Source: Clostridia bacterium
Lineage (GTDB): Bacteria > Bacillota > Clostridia > Oscillospirales > CAG-272
Length of the DNA stretch: 14,822 bases
NCBI GenBank assembly: GCA_029010655.1
Contig: JAQXKW010000258.1
Span: forward strand, 1 to 14,822
Reading direction: 5' to 3'
In this document: one piece after another, positions 1 to 6,605 of the stretch
Numbering within the stretch: position 1 is the stretch's first letter
Layout of the letters: each line of letters starts with the position of its first letter
Notes under the pieces: generated by a model
Told to the model about the DNA's origin: nothing
The model's input: only the letters and a program-made list of their open reading frames with translations
The model's database searches: none
Made by a program: the position numbers and the translations under genes

Positions 1-1
1 A

Positions 2-1003
2 TCCTTTCTCGCCACTCTGCTGTTATTTCTTCTGCCATTTCTTATTCTGTCCTTTCCCGTTGCCGCTTTGTCCGCCGCAATAGCTTTCCCCGTAAAGCTG
101 TTATGCAAGACAATATTCTTAATATGCGAAGGTCTTTCGGATATACCGAATATCACCGTTTCGATTCTTTACCCCGGGGCACTTTTTATGTGTATTGTTG
201 CGGTTTTGGCGTTTATCGTCTTTGCGGTTACGAAAAAGCGTGTAAAAGCAGTTTCGGGAATCGTCTGTATTGCTGTTTTCTTTGCCCTTGTGGGGGGAGG
301 GTACATATACTCCGCCCTTACGGGGGAGCGTGCCCTTATTGACTATATAAACTGCGGAAAAAGCGACGCCGTTACGGTGTGTACGGGCGGAAATGCCACC
401 GTTATCGACATAGGAAACGGATATTCCACCGTTATTAAAGAGGCGTACTATACGGCTTTGGACCGGGGCTTTCCCGAAATTGAAAATCTTGTGCTTACCC
501 ACCTGCACAACAAATATCCCGAATCCCTTTCGTCAGTCTTTGACCGATACAGGGTGCGTCGCCTTCTTGTGCCCCTTTCGGAGGAAAACACCGCATTGTG
601 TGAAAATCTTCGTCAAATATGCCGTGAAAAATCCGTTGAATTTTTGTCCTATGAGCCGGGGGAGGAAATCGCTCTGTCCGAGGGCTTTTCAATCCTCACT
701 TACCCCGATTCCTACATAAAACGCTCCGTTCAGCCCATTGTGCGCTTTGACCTGAAGATTAAAAACCGCACGGTTTCTTATTTGGGCTCGTCCTACACAG
801 AGGCGTTTCCGGATGTTAAGTTAGACTGCGACTGCGTAATTCTGGGCTCTCACGGACCGCTTTACAAAAGCGAAATCGCCGCCGACATGTCCTTCGCCCG
901 GTTCGTTATTTTCGGCGAAAATGCAAAGGAATACTGCCCGTTTTCAGCTTCCGCCGCCCCCTCCCTTTTAATTGACGGCTCCGTTTTCGCAGAGAAAAAA
1001 TGA
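2..1003 (+). CDS. ComEC/Rec2-like competence protein, C-terminal part (5' end outside window)
   Basis: The reading frame is open to the left edge (first codon at 2), so only the last 333 residues are visible; the TTG at 68 is not a credible start. The fragment begins with hydrophobic helices (about residues 1-45 and 55-105), as at the end of the ComEC channel domain. A globular tail laid out like the ComEC metallo-beta-lactamase domain follows. ComEC carries transforming DNA across the membrane. The tail keeps the family order but with altered motifs: NCGKSDA (about 117-123) where the family has DVGQGDA, IDIG (135-138) intact, THLHNKY (166-172) instead of a THxHxDH type motif, LGSS instead of TGD, and GSHG instead of HHG. 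The metal site therefore looks largely lost. The gene ends with TGA about 70 bp before the next promoter, with no convincing terminator. Family assignment is probable, from membrane-plus-tail architecture and motif order; activity is doubtful. Confidence 0.72.
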   Translation, partial: SFLATLLLFLLPFLILSFPVAALSAAIAFPVKLLCKTIFLICEGLSDIPNITVSILYPGALFMCIVAVLAFIVFAVTKKRVKAVSGIVCIAVFFALVGGGYIYSALTGERALIDYINCGKSDAVTVCTGGNATVIDIGNGYSTVIKEAYYTALDRGFPEIENLVLTHLHNKYPESLSSVFDRYRVRRLLVPLSEENTALCENLRQICREKSVEFLSYEPGEEIALSEGFSILTYPDSYIKRSVQPIVRFDLKIKNRTVSYLGSSYTEAFPDVKLDCDCVILGSHGPLYKSEIAADMSFARFVIFGENAKEYCPFSASAAPSLLIDGSVFAEKK

Positions 1004-1074
1004 CTGCCGCATTTTGCAGATGTGTCTGTTTTTCGGTAAAATGTGACCGTTTTCCCGAACCCTTTGCTTTCCTA

Positions 1075-1103
1075 TTGACTTGCCGATTTTATTCGGCTAT
1101 AAT
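1075..1103 (+). promoter_or_regulatory. Sigma-A type promoter for the ABC-2 exporter operon
   Basis: TTGACT (1075-1080), a 17-bp spacer, then TATAAT (1098-1103): nearly perfect match to the vegetative consensus. Transcription would start near 1110, leaving a leader of about 40 nt before ATG 1152. It rules out the longer reading frame starting at TTG 1080, which would begin inside the promoter. Confidence 0.85.
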
Positions 1104-1151
1104 GCAAACGACATTTCAGAAAAAACAACAGTAAAGAAAGCTGAGACACAT

Positions 1152-2060
1152 ATGGAAAATATTATTGAAATCAGTAATTTATACAAATCCTTCGGCGATG
1201 TAAAAGCCGTTCAGGATTTATCCTTTCACGTAAAGAAGGGCGAGCTTTTCGCTTTTCTCGGGGTAAACGGCGCGGGAAAATCCACCACCATTTCAATCCT
1301 TTGCGGCAGACTGCAAAAGGACAGCGGAAAGGTTTCGGTATGCGGAAAGGATGTTGACGGAAAGAGTCGGGAAATTGCCGAAAAAATCGGCGTTGTATTT
1401 CAAAGTTCCGTGCTGGATCAGCCCCTTTCCGTAAGAGACAATCTGCGAAGCCGTGCCGCTCTTTACGGAATAACCGGAAAGCAGTTTGAAAAGAGGCTCG
1501 CAGAGCTTGCAACGCTGCTCGACTTTTCCGATTTGCTGAACCGCACGGTAGGAAAGCTGTCGGGAGGGCAGCGCCGCCGCATTGATATTGCAAGGGCACT
1601 TTTACACAATCCCGAAATTCTCGTGCTTGACGAGCCCACAACAGGGCTTGACCCTCAGACCAGAAAGCTTTTATGGAATGTTGTTACCTCTCTGAGAAAT
1701 GAAAACGGCATGACGGTTTTCCTGACCACACACTACATGGAGGAGGCGGCAGACGCCGACTACATTATTATTCTTGACAGCGGAAAAATCGCCGCAGAGG
1801 GAACCCCGCTTGAACTGAAAAACCGATACACCGGCGACTATATTACTCTGTACGGCGAAAAGAACGTATCGGAGCTGGGTTATCCCGTCCGTCACATAAG
1901 AGACGCCGTACAGGTCTGCGTGCCCGACACGAAAACCGCCACAAGGCTGATTTTGGAGCACCCCGACCTGTTTGACGACTACGAAATCACAAAGGGCAAA
2001 ATGGACGATGTTTTCCTTGCCGTTACGGGCAAAAAGCTTTCGGGAGGGCTTGAAAAATGA
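1152..2060 (+). CDS. ABC-2 type exporter, ATP-binding protein (DrrA/CcmA-like)
   Basis: A 302-residue cytoplasmic ATPase that would power the membrane protein encoded directly downstream. All ABC motifs are intact: Walker A GVNGAGKST (37-45), Q-loop Gln84, signature LSGGQ (136-140), Walker B ILVLDE (156-161), D-loop through Asp167 and switch His194. The first 220 residues are the ABC domain. The last 80 or so form the variable tail typical of the DrrA/CcmA subfamily of drug, antibiotic or lipid exporters. ATG 1152 is chosen because the in-frame TTG at 1080 lies inside the promoter; the ribosome site (AAAG near 1137) is weak. The stop overlaps the next start as ATGA, so the two genes are translationally coupled. 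The substrate cannot be told from sequence. No PHO-type element precedes it, so it is probably outside the phosphate circuit. Confidence 0.93.
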   Translation: MENIIEISNLYKSFGDVKAVQDLSFHVKKGELFAFLGVNGAGKSTTISILCGRLQKDSGKVSVCGKDVDGKSREIAEKIGVVFQSSVLDQPLSVRDNLRSRAALYGITGKQFEKRLAELATLLDFSDLLNRTVGKLSGGQRRRIDIARALLHNPEILVLDEPTTGLDPQTRKLLWNVVTSLRNENGMTVFLTTHYMEEAADADYIIILDSGKIAAEGTPLELKNRYTGDYITLYGEKNVSELGYPVRHIRDAVQVCVPDTKTATRLILEHPDLFDDYEITKGKMDDVFLAVTGKKLSGGLEK

Positions 2061-2959
2061 CGGGACTTTACAATTTGACACGGCGTAATCTAAAGCTGTT
2101 CTTCAAGGATAAAGGAATGTTCTTCTCCTCCCTTATTACGCCTATAATTCTTCTTGTGCTTTACGCCACGTTTCTTGCCAATGTTTATAAGGACAGCTTT
2201 CTTTCCGCCATGCCCGCAGGCTTCGGAATTTCGGAAAGCCTCATTGACGCCACCGTTGCGGGACAGCTTATAGCCTCTCTGCTTGCGGTAAGCTGTGTTA
2301 CCGTGGCGTTCTGCTCCAATCTATTAATGGTAAGCGACAAGGCAAACAGCTCAATTCTGGACCTTTCCGTTACGCCCGTAAAGCGTTCCGTTCTTGCCGT
2401 AGGCTATTACACTGCGTCGGCGGCAAGCACGCTTATTGTAACTTTTTCGGCGCTTGCGGTTTGCTTTGTATATCTTTCCTTTAAGGGCTGGTATCTTTCC
2501 GTGGGGGATGTAGTATGCGTCATTCTGGACGTTTTGCTTCTGACCCTTTTCGGCACGGCGCTGTCCTCCTGTGTTAATTTCTTCCTCAGCACCAACGGGC
2601 AGGCGTCGGCGGTAGGTACTATTGTCAGCGCAGGCTACGGCTTTCTGTGCGGCGCATACATGCCAATTTCCAGCTTTTCGGAGCCTTTGCAAAAGATACT
2701 GTCCTTTCTCCCCGGCACCTACGGCACCTCGCTTATCAGGAATCACATGCTGAGCGGAGTTTTCTCCGAAATGGAAAGCGGCGGCTTTCCCTCGGAGGTA
2801 ATTGACGGCATTCGTGACTCCATCGACTGCAACTTTTACTTTTTCGGAAGCCTTGTGGAGACACCTGTTATGTATGCCGTGCTGCTGGGCGCAGTTCTGT
2901 TCTTTACGGGACTGTTTGTGCTGTTCCACGTAATTTTCGGGCGCAGACGCGCTCTCTGA
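2057..2959 (+). CDS. ABC-2 type exporter, membrane permease
   Basis: A 300-residue integral membrane protein with about six hydrophobic segments (roughly 22-42, 66-92, 118-140, 148-172, 183-205 and 270-294). This is the usual topology and length for ABC-2 permeases of the DrrB/YadH type. It has a larger extracytoplasmic loop around 205-268 before the last helix. The basic N-terminus (LTRRNLKLFFKDKG) is the coupling region typical of the family. It overlaps the ATPase gene by 4 nt and ends with a basic cytoplasmic tail. Together they make a two-gene exporter, probably 2+2 subunits. Candidate substrates are drugs, peptides or lipids; nothing nearby points to one. The operon probably ends at the terminator about 105 nt downstream. 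Confidence 0.88.
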   Translation: MTGLYNLTRRNLKLFFKDKGMFFSSLITPIILLVLYATFLANVYKDSFLSAMPAGFGISESLIDATVAGQLIASLLAVSCVTVAFCSNLLMVSDKANSSILDLSVTPVKRSVLAVGYYTASAASTLIVTFSALAVCFVYLSFKGWYLSVGDVVCVILDVLLLTLFGTALSSCVNFFLSTNGQASAVGTIVSAGYGFLCGAYMPISSFSEPLQKILSFLPGTYGTSLIRNHMLSGVFSEMESGGFPSEVIDGIRDSIDCNFYFFGSLVETPVMYAVLLGAVLFFTGLFVLFHVIFGRRRAL

Positions 2960-3064
2960 GATAAACATGAAATAAACAGCGGGAATAAGCAGGTTTCTTA
3001 AGGACAGTTCTCTAAACTTAACAGGAATTTGGCACACAGATCCCTGCTTGTAACAGTATACGAT

Positions 3065-3114
3065 AAAACTACCCGAAAAAGAGAAAAACAAATCTCTTTT
3101 TCGGGTAGTTTTTT
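3065..3114 (+). terminator. Rho-independent terminator after the ABC exporter operon
   Basis: A perfect 20-bp stem (3065-3084 pairing with 3093-3112) closes an A-rich 8-nt loop and is followed by T's to 3114. The outer edge reads ATAAAACTACCC, almost the same as the edge of the long hairpin at 3288-3317 (ATAAAACTGCCC). It therefore also forms the left border of the hairpin array described next. Confidence 0.85.
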
Positions 3115-3317
3115 CAGTGATATTCTTTGCTTCGCAAAGAGTGATATGCTTGCCGACGGCAACCGTGATATTGAAACCTGCGGTTTCAGTGATATTTTAT
3201 TCGCCGAAAAACTCCGCAGGCAATAAAACTATGCGTAGCATAATAAAACTGCTTTTGCAATATCACTCGCCGTAAGGCGAATAAAACTGCCCAAGTGTCC
3301 TAAAGGACACTTGGGCA
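3115..3317. repeat. Array of short hairpins separated by repeated 9-mers
   Basis: The 458-nt gap before phoB holds no credible gene but is densely structured. On the left the spacer AGTGATAT(T) recurs near 3117, 3140, 3164 and 3188. Between the copies lie perfect mini-hairpins with 3-nt loops: CTTTGC/GCAAAG (3125-3139), TTGCC/GGCAA (3150-3162) and GAAACC/GGTTTC (3173-3187). On the right the spacer changes to AATAAAACT (3222, 3242, 3280), with hairpins TATGC/GCATA (3230-3242) and TCGCC/GGCGA (3267-3280). One inverted spacer, AATATCACT, lies at 3259. The array closes with a 13-bp stem, TAAA-loop hairpin (3288-3317). Long-range pairs also exist, such as CCTGCGG 3177 with CCGCAGG 3214. This is not a CRISPR: the repeats are too short and the spacers are self-complementary. 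Similar arrays seem common between genes in gut clostridia (recollection, not checked). Confidence 0.75.
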
Positions 3318-3337
3318 AATCCGCTGTTTTTTGCAAC

Positions 3338-3369
3338 ATTACACAGATTTTACAAAAACATGCTATAAA
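3338..3369 (+). promoter_or_regulatory. PHO-box-like promoter of phoB-phoR
   Basis: TTACA at 3339-3343 and again at 3350-3354, exactly 11 bp apart, resemble the TT(A/C/T)A(C/T)A direct repeats bound by Bacillus PhoP. A -10 box TATAAA lies at 3364-3369, and there is no recognisable -35, which suits an activator-dependent promoter. The core TTACACA-N-ATTTTACA is also present before the Na+/phosphate cotransporter gene (13248), and a variant precedes pstS. This implies autoregulation of the two-component system. Binding is inferred. Confidence 0.68.
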
Positions 3370-3417
3370 ATCTTACCTTGCAAAGCTATAATAATATTGG
3401 GAAGGCGGGTGAGATCC

Positions 3418-4089
3418 ATGATATTTTGTGTAGAAGACGACAGCGGCATAAGAAATCTTATGCTGTATACTCTTAACGCCTCCGGGTTTGAGGCTAAGGG
3501 CTTTCCCGACTCGCAGGAATTCTGGGAGGCGGTAAAGGAAGAAGAGCCTGAGATGGTTCTTTTGGACGTTATGCTCCCCGGAGAGGACGGAATTACCATA
3601 CTGAAAAAACTTCGCTCCGATGCGGCAACCGCACATATTCCCGTAATCATGGCAAGCGCCAAGGGAACGGAATTTGACAAGGTTACGGGACTTGACCTTG
3701 GTGCGGACGATTATCTTGCAAAGCCCTTCGGCATGATGGAAATGGTTTCCCGTATAAAATCCGTGCTTCGCAGAACAGCTCCCAAGGAAACGCCCGTTAT
3801 AAAAATGGGTATTATTGAGCTGAACACGGGAAAGCACACGGTGTCTGTGGACGGCAAGGCTGTGGCGCTGACACTTAAGGAATACGACCTTTTGTGCCTG
3901 ATGATGAAAAACAGAGGGCTTGTCTTTACGAGAGAACAGCTTCTGAACAAAATCTGGGGACAGAGCTTTATCGGTGAGACAAGAACCGTTGACGTACACA
4001 TAGGAACCCTTCGCACAAAGCTGGGCAAGGCGGGCGGCTATGTGGAAACCGTGCGGGGCGTCGGATATAAAATGGAGGAAACCCCATGA
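3418..4089 (+). CDS. phoB: Phosphate-type response regulator (PhoB/PhoP, OmpR family)
   Basis: A 223-residue DNA-binding regulator. The receiver domain (1-118) has the acidic pair Asp7-Asp8, phospho-acceptor Asp50 (VLLDVMLP), switch Ser80 and invariant Lys102 in the LAKPF motif. A winged-helix OmpR-type effector domain (about 125-220) contains LTLKEYDLL, the recognition-helix region RTVDVHIGTLRTKL and the final hairpin VRGVGYK. ATG 3418 is chosen because GGCGGGTGAG lies 5 nt upstream; an in-frame GTG at 3409 is a less likely alternative. It overlaps the kinase gene by ATGA, so the two are coupled. OmpR regulators of this length serve many signals. The phosphate assignment comes from the adjacent pst-phoU operon, the PhoR-like kinase and the PHO-like repeats in its own promoter. 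As phosphorylated dimer it would bind TTACA direct repeats. Confidence 0.87.
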   Translation: MIFCVEDDSGIRNLMLYTLNASGFEAKGFPDSQEFWEAVKEEEPEMVLLDVMLPGEDGITILKKLRSDAATAHIPVIMASAKGTEFDKVTGLDLGADDYLAKPFGMMEMVSRIKSVLRRTAPKETPVIKMGIIELNTGKHTVSVDGKAVALTLKEYDLLCLMMKNRGLVFTREQLLNKIWGQSFIGETRTVDVHIGTLRTKLGKAGGYVETVRGVGYKMEETP

Positions 4090-5765
4090 CGAAAAAAATA
4101 TTCCGCTCAATATGCGTTGTGGCGATTGCCGTTTTTCTCGCTTCACTTGTTTTGATAATGGGCGTTCTGTACGATTATTTTTCGGGAGTACAGTCCGGTC
4201 AGCTTAAAACGGAAACAACACTTTGCGCCTCTGCGGTTGAAAAGGGCGGTCTTTCCTATCTTAACGGTCTGCCCGACGGTGATTACCGTATCACATGGAT
4301 AAGTGCGGACGGAACGGTTCTGTTTGACAGCAAGGCAAACACGGCGGACATGGAAAATCATTTGGAGCGTGAGGAAATCAAGGAGGCAATAGCCGACGGA
4401 GACGGTGAAAGCTCCCGGTATTCCGACACCTTAATGGAGCGTCAGCTATACTGCGCCCACCTTTTGTCGGACGGGACGGTGCTTCGCCTTTCAGCCTCTC
4501 ATCTCGCTCTGTGGTCTATAATTTTTGCAATGCTCCAGCCTATTGTGATTGTTATTATAATCGCGGTTTGTCTGTCGCTGCTGCTCGCTTACCGCCTGTC
4601 AAAGCGAATAGTCTCGCCGCTGAATGAGCTTGATCTGGACAACCCCAATGCCGAGGGAGTTTACGAGGAGCTGTCGCCCCTTATTGATCGTATAACCAGC
4701 CAGCAGGAACAGCTCAGGGCGCAAAAGGCGGAGCTTATGCAAAAGCAGGAGGAGTTTGATACTGCAACGGGCAGTATGAACGAGGGCATAATTCTTTTGA
4801 GCGAAAGCGGCTCGGTGCTTAGCATTAACAAATCCGCCACGAAAATTCTGGGTGTCAGCCGATACTGCATCGGAAAGGATTTGCTTCTGTTCAACAACAG
4901 CTTTGAAATTCAGGAGCTTTTAAGAATAGCCGAAGCAGGAGCAAGGTCGGAGAAAATCATTCCCATTGACGGCAGGGACTACCAGTTTAACGCAAGTCCC
5001 ATTCTGACCGACAATACCGTTTCCGGAATTGCCCTGATAATCTTCGACATTACGGAGCAGGAAAAAGCGGAGGAGGCACGTCGGGAATTTACCGCAAACG
5101 TGTCCCACGAGCTGAAAACTCCCCTTCAGAACATTTCGGGCAGTGCGGAGCTTCTGTCAGGCGGCATGGTAAAGCCGGAGGACGTGCCGGAATTCGCCTC
5201 GCAGATATACACCGAGTCGAAGCGCATGATAACTCTTGTGGACGATATAATAAAGCTCTCCCATCTTGACGAGGGTGCGGAGGATATGACGCCGCAGGAA
5301 GTTGACCTTTATGAGCTTGCAAAGCTCACCGTCAGAAATCTCTCGCCCGTTGCGGACGGTGCGGGCGTCAGCATTTCTCTTTCCGGAGAAAAGGCAAAGC
5401 TTTCGGGCATTCCACAGCTTCTTTCGGGAATTATTTATAATCTCTGCGACAATGCCATAAAATATAACCGTGAGGGCGGAAGCGTTACGGTTTGCGTTTC
5501 GCAGAATGAAAAGAATGTCATTCTCTCCGTTGCCGACACGGGCATCGGAATTCCCCCGGAGGCTCAGGAGAGAGTGTTTGAGCGGTTCTACCGTGTGGAT
5601 AAGAGCCGCTCCAAATCCGTGGGAGGAACGGGACTGGGGCTTTCCATTGTAAAGCATTCCGTTAAGCTCCACGGAGGAGAAATTGAAATAAGGAGCAATA
5701 TTGATAAGGGTACCGAAATGATCATCACCCTGCCTAAACAAAGGAATAATAAAGATGACATTTGA
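4086..5765 (+). CDS. phoR: Sensor histidine kinase of the phosphate system (PhoR-like)
   Basis: A 559-residue membrane kinase that would phosphorylate the response regulator encoded upstream. The order is: transmembrane helix 1 (about 8-30), an extracytoplasmic domain of about 110 residues (32-142), helix 2 (about 143-168), a short HAMP-like linker (169-205), a coiled stretch rich in Q, E and K (205-225), a PAS domain (about 226-325), the dimerisation/phosphoacceptor domain with H-box SHELKTPLQN (His341), then the ATPase domain with N-box NLCDNAIKYN (452-461), G1 DTGIG (484-488), F-box ERFYRVDKS and G2 GGTGLGLS (513-520). All catalytic residues are present. Architecture and length match Gram-positive PhoR/ResE/WalK kinases. 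Phosphate sensing is inferred from neighbours. Its 3' end overlaps the HD-domain gene by 11 nt. Confidence 0.87.
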   Translation: MTKKIFRSICVVAIAVFLASLVLIMGVLYDYFSGVQSGQLKTETTLCASAVEKGGLSYLNGLPDGDYRITWISADGTVLFDSKANTADMENHLEREEIKEAIADGDGESSRYSDTLMERQLYCAHLLSDGTVLRLSASHLALWSIIFAMLQPIVIVIIIAVCLSLLLAYRLSKRIVSPLNELDLDNPNAEGVYEELSPLIDRITSQQEQLRAQKAELMQKQEEFDTATGSMNEGIILLSESGSVLSINKSATKILGVSRYCIGKDLLLFNNSFEIQELLRIAEAGARSEKIIPIDGRDYQFNASPILTDNTVSGIALIIFDITEQEKAEEARREFTANVSHELKTPLQNISGSAELLSGGMVKPEDVPEFASQIYTESKRMITLVDDIIKLSHLDEGAEDMTPQEVDLYELAKLTVRNLSPVADGAGVSISLSGEKAKLSGIPQLLSGIIYNLCDNAIKYNREGGSVTVCVSQNEKNVILSVADTGIGIPPEAQERVFERFYRVDKSRSKSVGGTGLGLSIVKHSVKLHGGEIEIRSNIDKGTEMIITLPKQRNNKDDI

Positions 5766-6411
5766 ACAAATCAAAAATAATCCGGCAGTACGTACATACG
5801 TTAAGTCTGCCGACGAAAGCTTGGCTGTGCTCGGTTTTACCGAGCACAGCTTTGCCCATGTTACGACAGTCGCCGAAAAAGCGGGATATATCCTTGATAC
5901 AATGGGCTACCCCGAACGCATGGTTGAGCTTGCAAAAATTGCGGGATACCTGCACGACATAGGAAATCTTATAAACCGTGTTGACCACAGCCAGAGCGGC
6001 GGCATTATGGCTTTCCGTATTCTCGACCGGATGGGCTTTCCGCCGGAAGAAATCGCTTTGATTGTTTCGGCAATCGGCAACCACGACGAGGGCACGGGCG
6101 TGCCCGTCAGCCCCCTTGCGGCGGCGCTTATTTTAGCGGATAAATCGGACGTGCGCCGAAGCAGAGTGAGAAACACGGAGCTTACCAACTTTGACATTCA
6201 CGACAGGGTGAATTACTCCGTCACAAAATCGGAGCTGAAAATCAACGAGGCGCACACGCTTATTAAGCTGAAGCTGCAAATCGACACGCATGTAGGCTCT
6301 GTTATGGAGTATTTTGAGATTTTCATGGAGCGTATGATTTTATGCCGAAAAGCCGCAGAAATGCTTGGGCTGAAATTTAAGCTTATGATAAACGAACAGC
6401 AGTTAATTTGA
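5755..6411 (+). CDS. HD-domain phosphohydrolase linked to phoR
   Basis: A 218-residue soluble protein of the HD superfamily, metal-dependent hydrolases that act on nucleotides, cyclic or alarmone nucleotides and other phosphate esters. Visible candidate ligands are His35, the His67-Asp68 doublet (YLHDIGN), His78, His110 (IGNHDEG) and Asp129 (LADKSD). This is the full H...HD...H...H...D pattern, so it is probably active. The region after about 140 has no recognised motif. It starts inside the last codons of phoR, in another frame, with AAAGGA 8 nt upstream of ATG 5755. It is therefore coupled to the kinase and under the same PHO-like promoter. It has no GYP motif (not a canonical c-di-GMP esterase) and lacks the synthetase and TGS domains of RelA/SpoT. 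The substrate is unknown; release of phosphate or turnover of a signal nucleotide are guesses from context. Confidence 0.8.
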   Translation: MTFEQIKNNPAVRTYVKSADESLAVLGFTEHSFAHVTTVAEKAGYILDTMGYPERMVELAKIAGYLHDIGNLINRVDHSQSGGIMAFRILDRMGFPPEEIALIVSAIGNHDEGTGVPVSPLAAALILADKSDVRRSRVRNTELTNFDIHDRVNYSVTKSELKINEAHTLIKLKLQIDTHVGSVMEYFEIFMERMILCRKAAEMLGLKFKLMINEQQLI

Positions 6412-6421
6412 CACCCGTGCA

Positions 6422-6470
6422 AAAAAATGACTGCCGCTGTGATTTCCGTCACTTGCGGCAGTCATTTTTT
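6422..6470. terminator. Bidirectional terminator between the HD gene and the alpha-galactosidase gene
   Basis: A perfect 16-nt inverted repeat (6422-6437 and 6455-6470) with GACTGCCGC in the stem and A/T runs at both ends, so each strand ends in a T-run. It lies 10 nt after the HD stop and 135 nt beyond the stop of the convergent alpha-galactosidase gene. It would serve both transcripts. I see no other gene or signal in 6471-6605. Confidence 0.88.
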
Positions 6471-6605
6471 GTTCTGTAATAATATTAAACAACCTGCAAA
6501 ACAAGAAAAAGCAGGACATAAGAAGAATAATCCGATATAATTACGTTGCGAAACAAGCATTAACGGAGACTTTCTATGTTCTGCAACTGTTGACATTGAG
6601 CATTT

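Noticed and set aside
1001..1050. Possible terminator after the ComEC-like gene
   Set aside because: Only a 4-bp CTGC/GCAG pair is found, with no stable stem before the T-run.
1080..1151. A longer N-terminus for the ABC ATPase beginning at TTG 1080
   Set aside because: This codon overlaps the -35 box of a near-consensus promoter, and the extra residues do not match the ABC family start.
3029..3226. A 65-codon open frame on the plus strand
   Set aside because: It runs through the terminator and hairpin array, with no ribosome site and no protein-like pattern.
3115..3317. Possible CRISPR array before phoB
   Set aside because: The repeats are only 9 nt, the intervening units are palindromes rather than unique spacers, and there are no cas genes.
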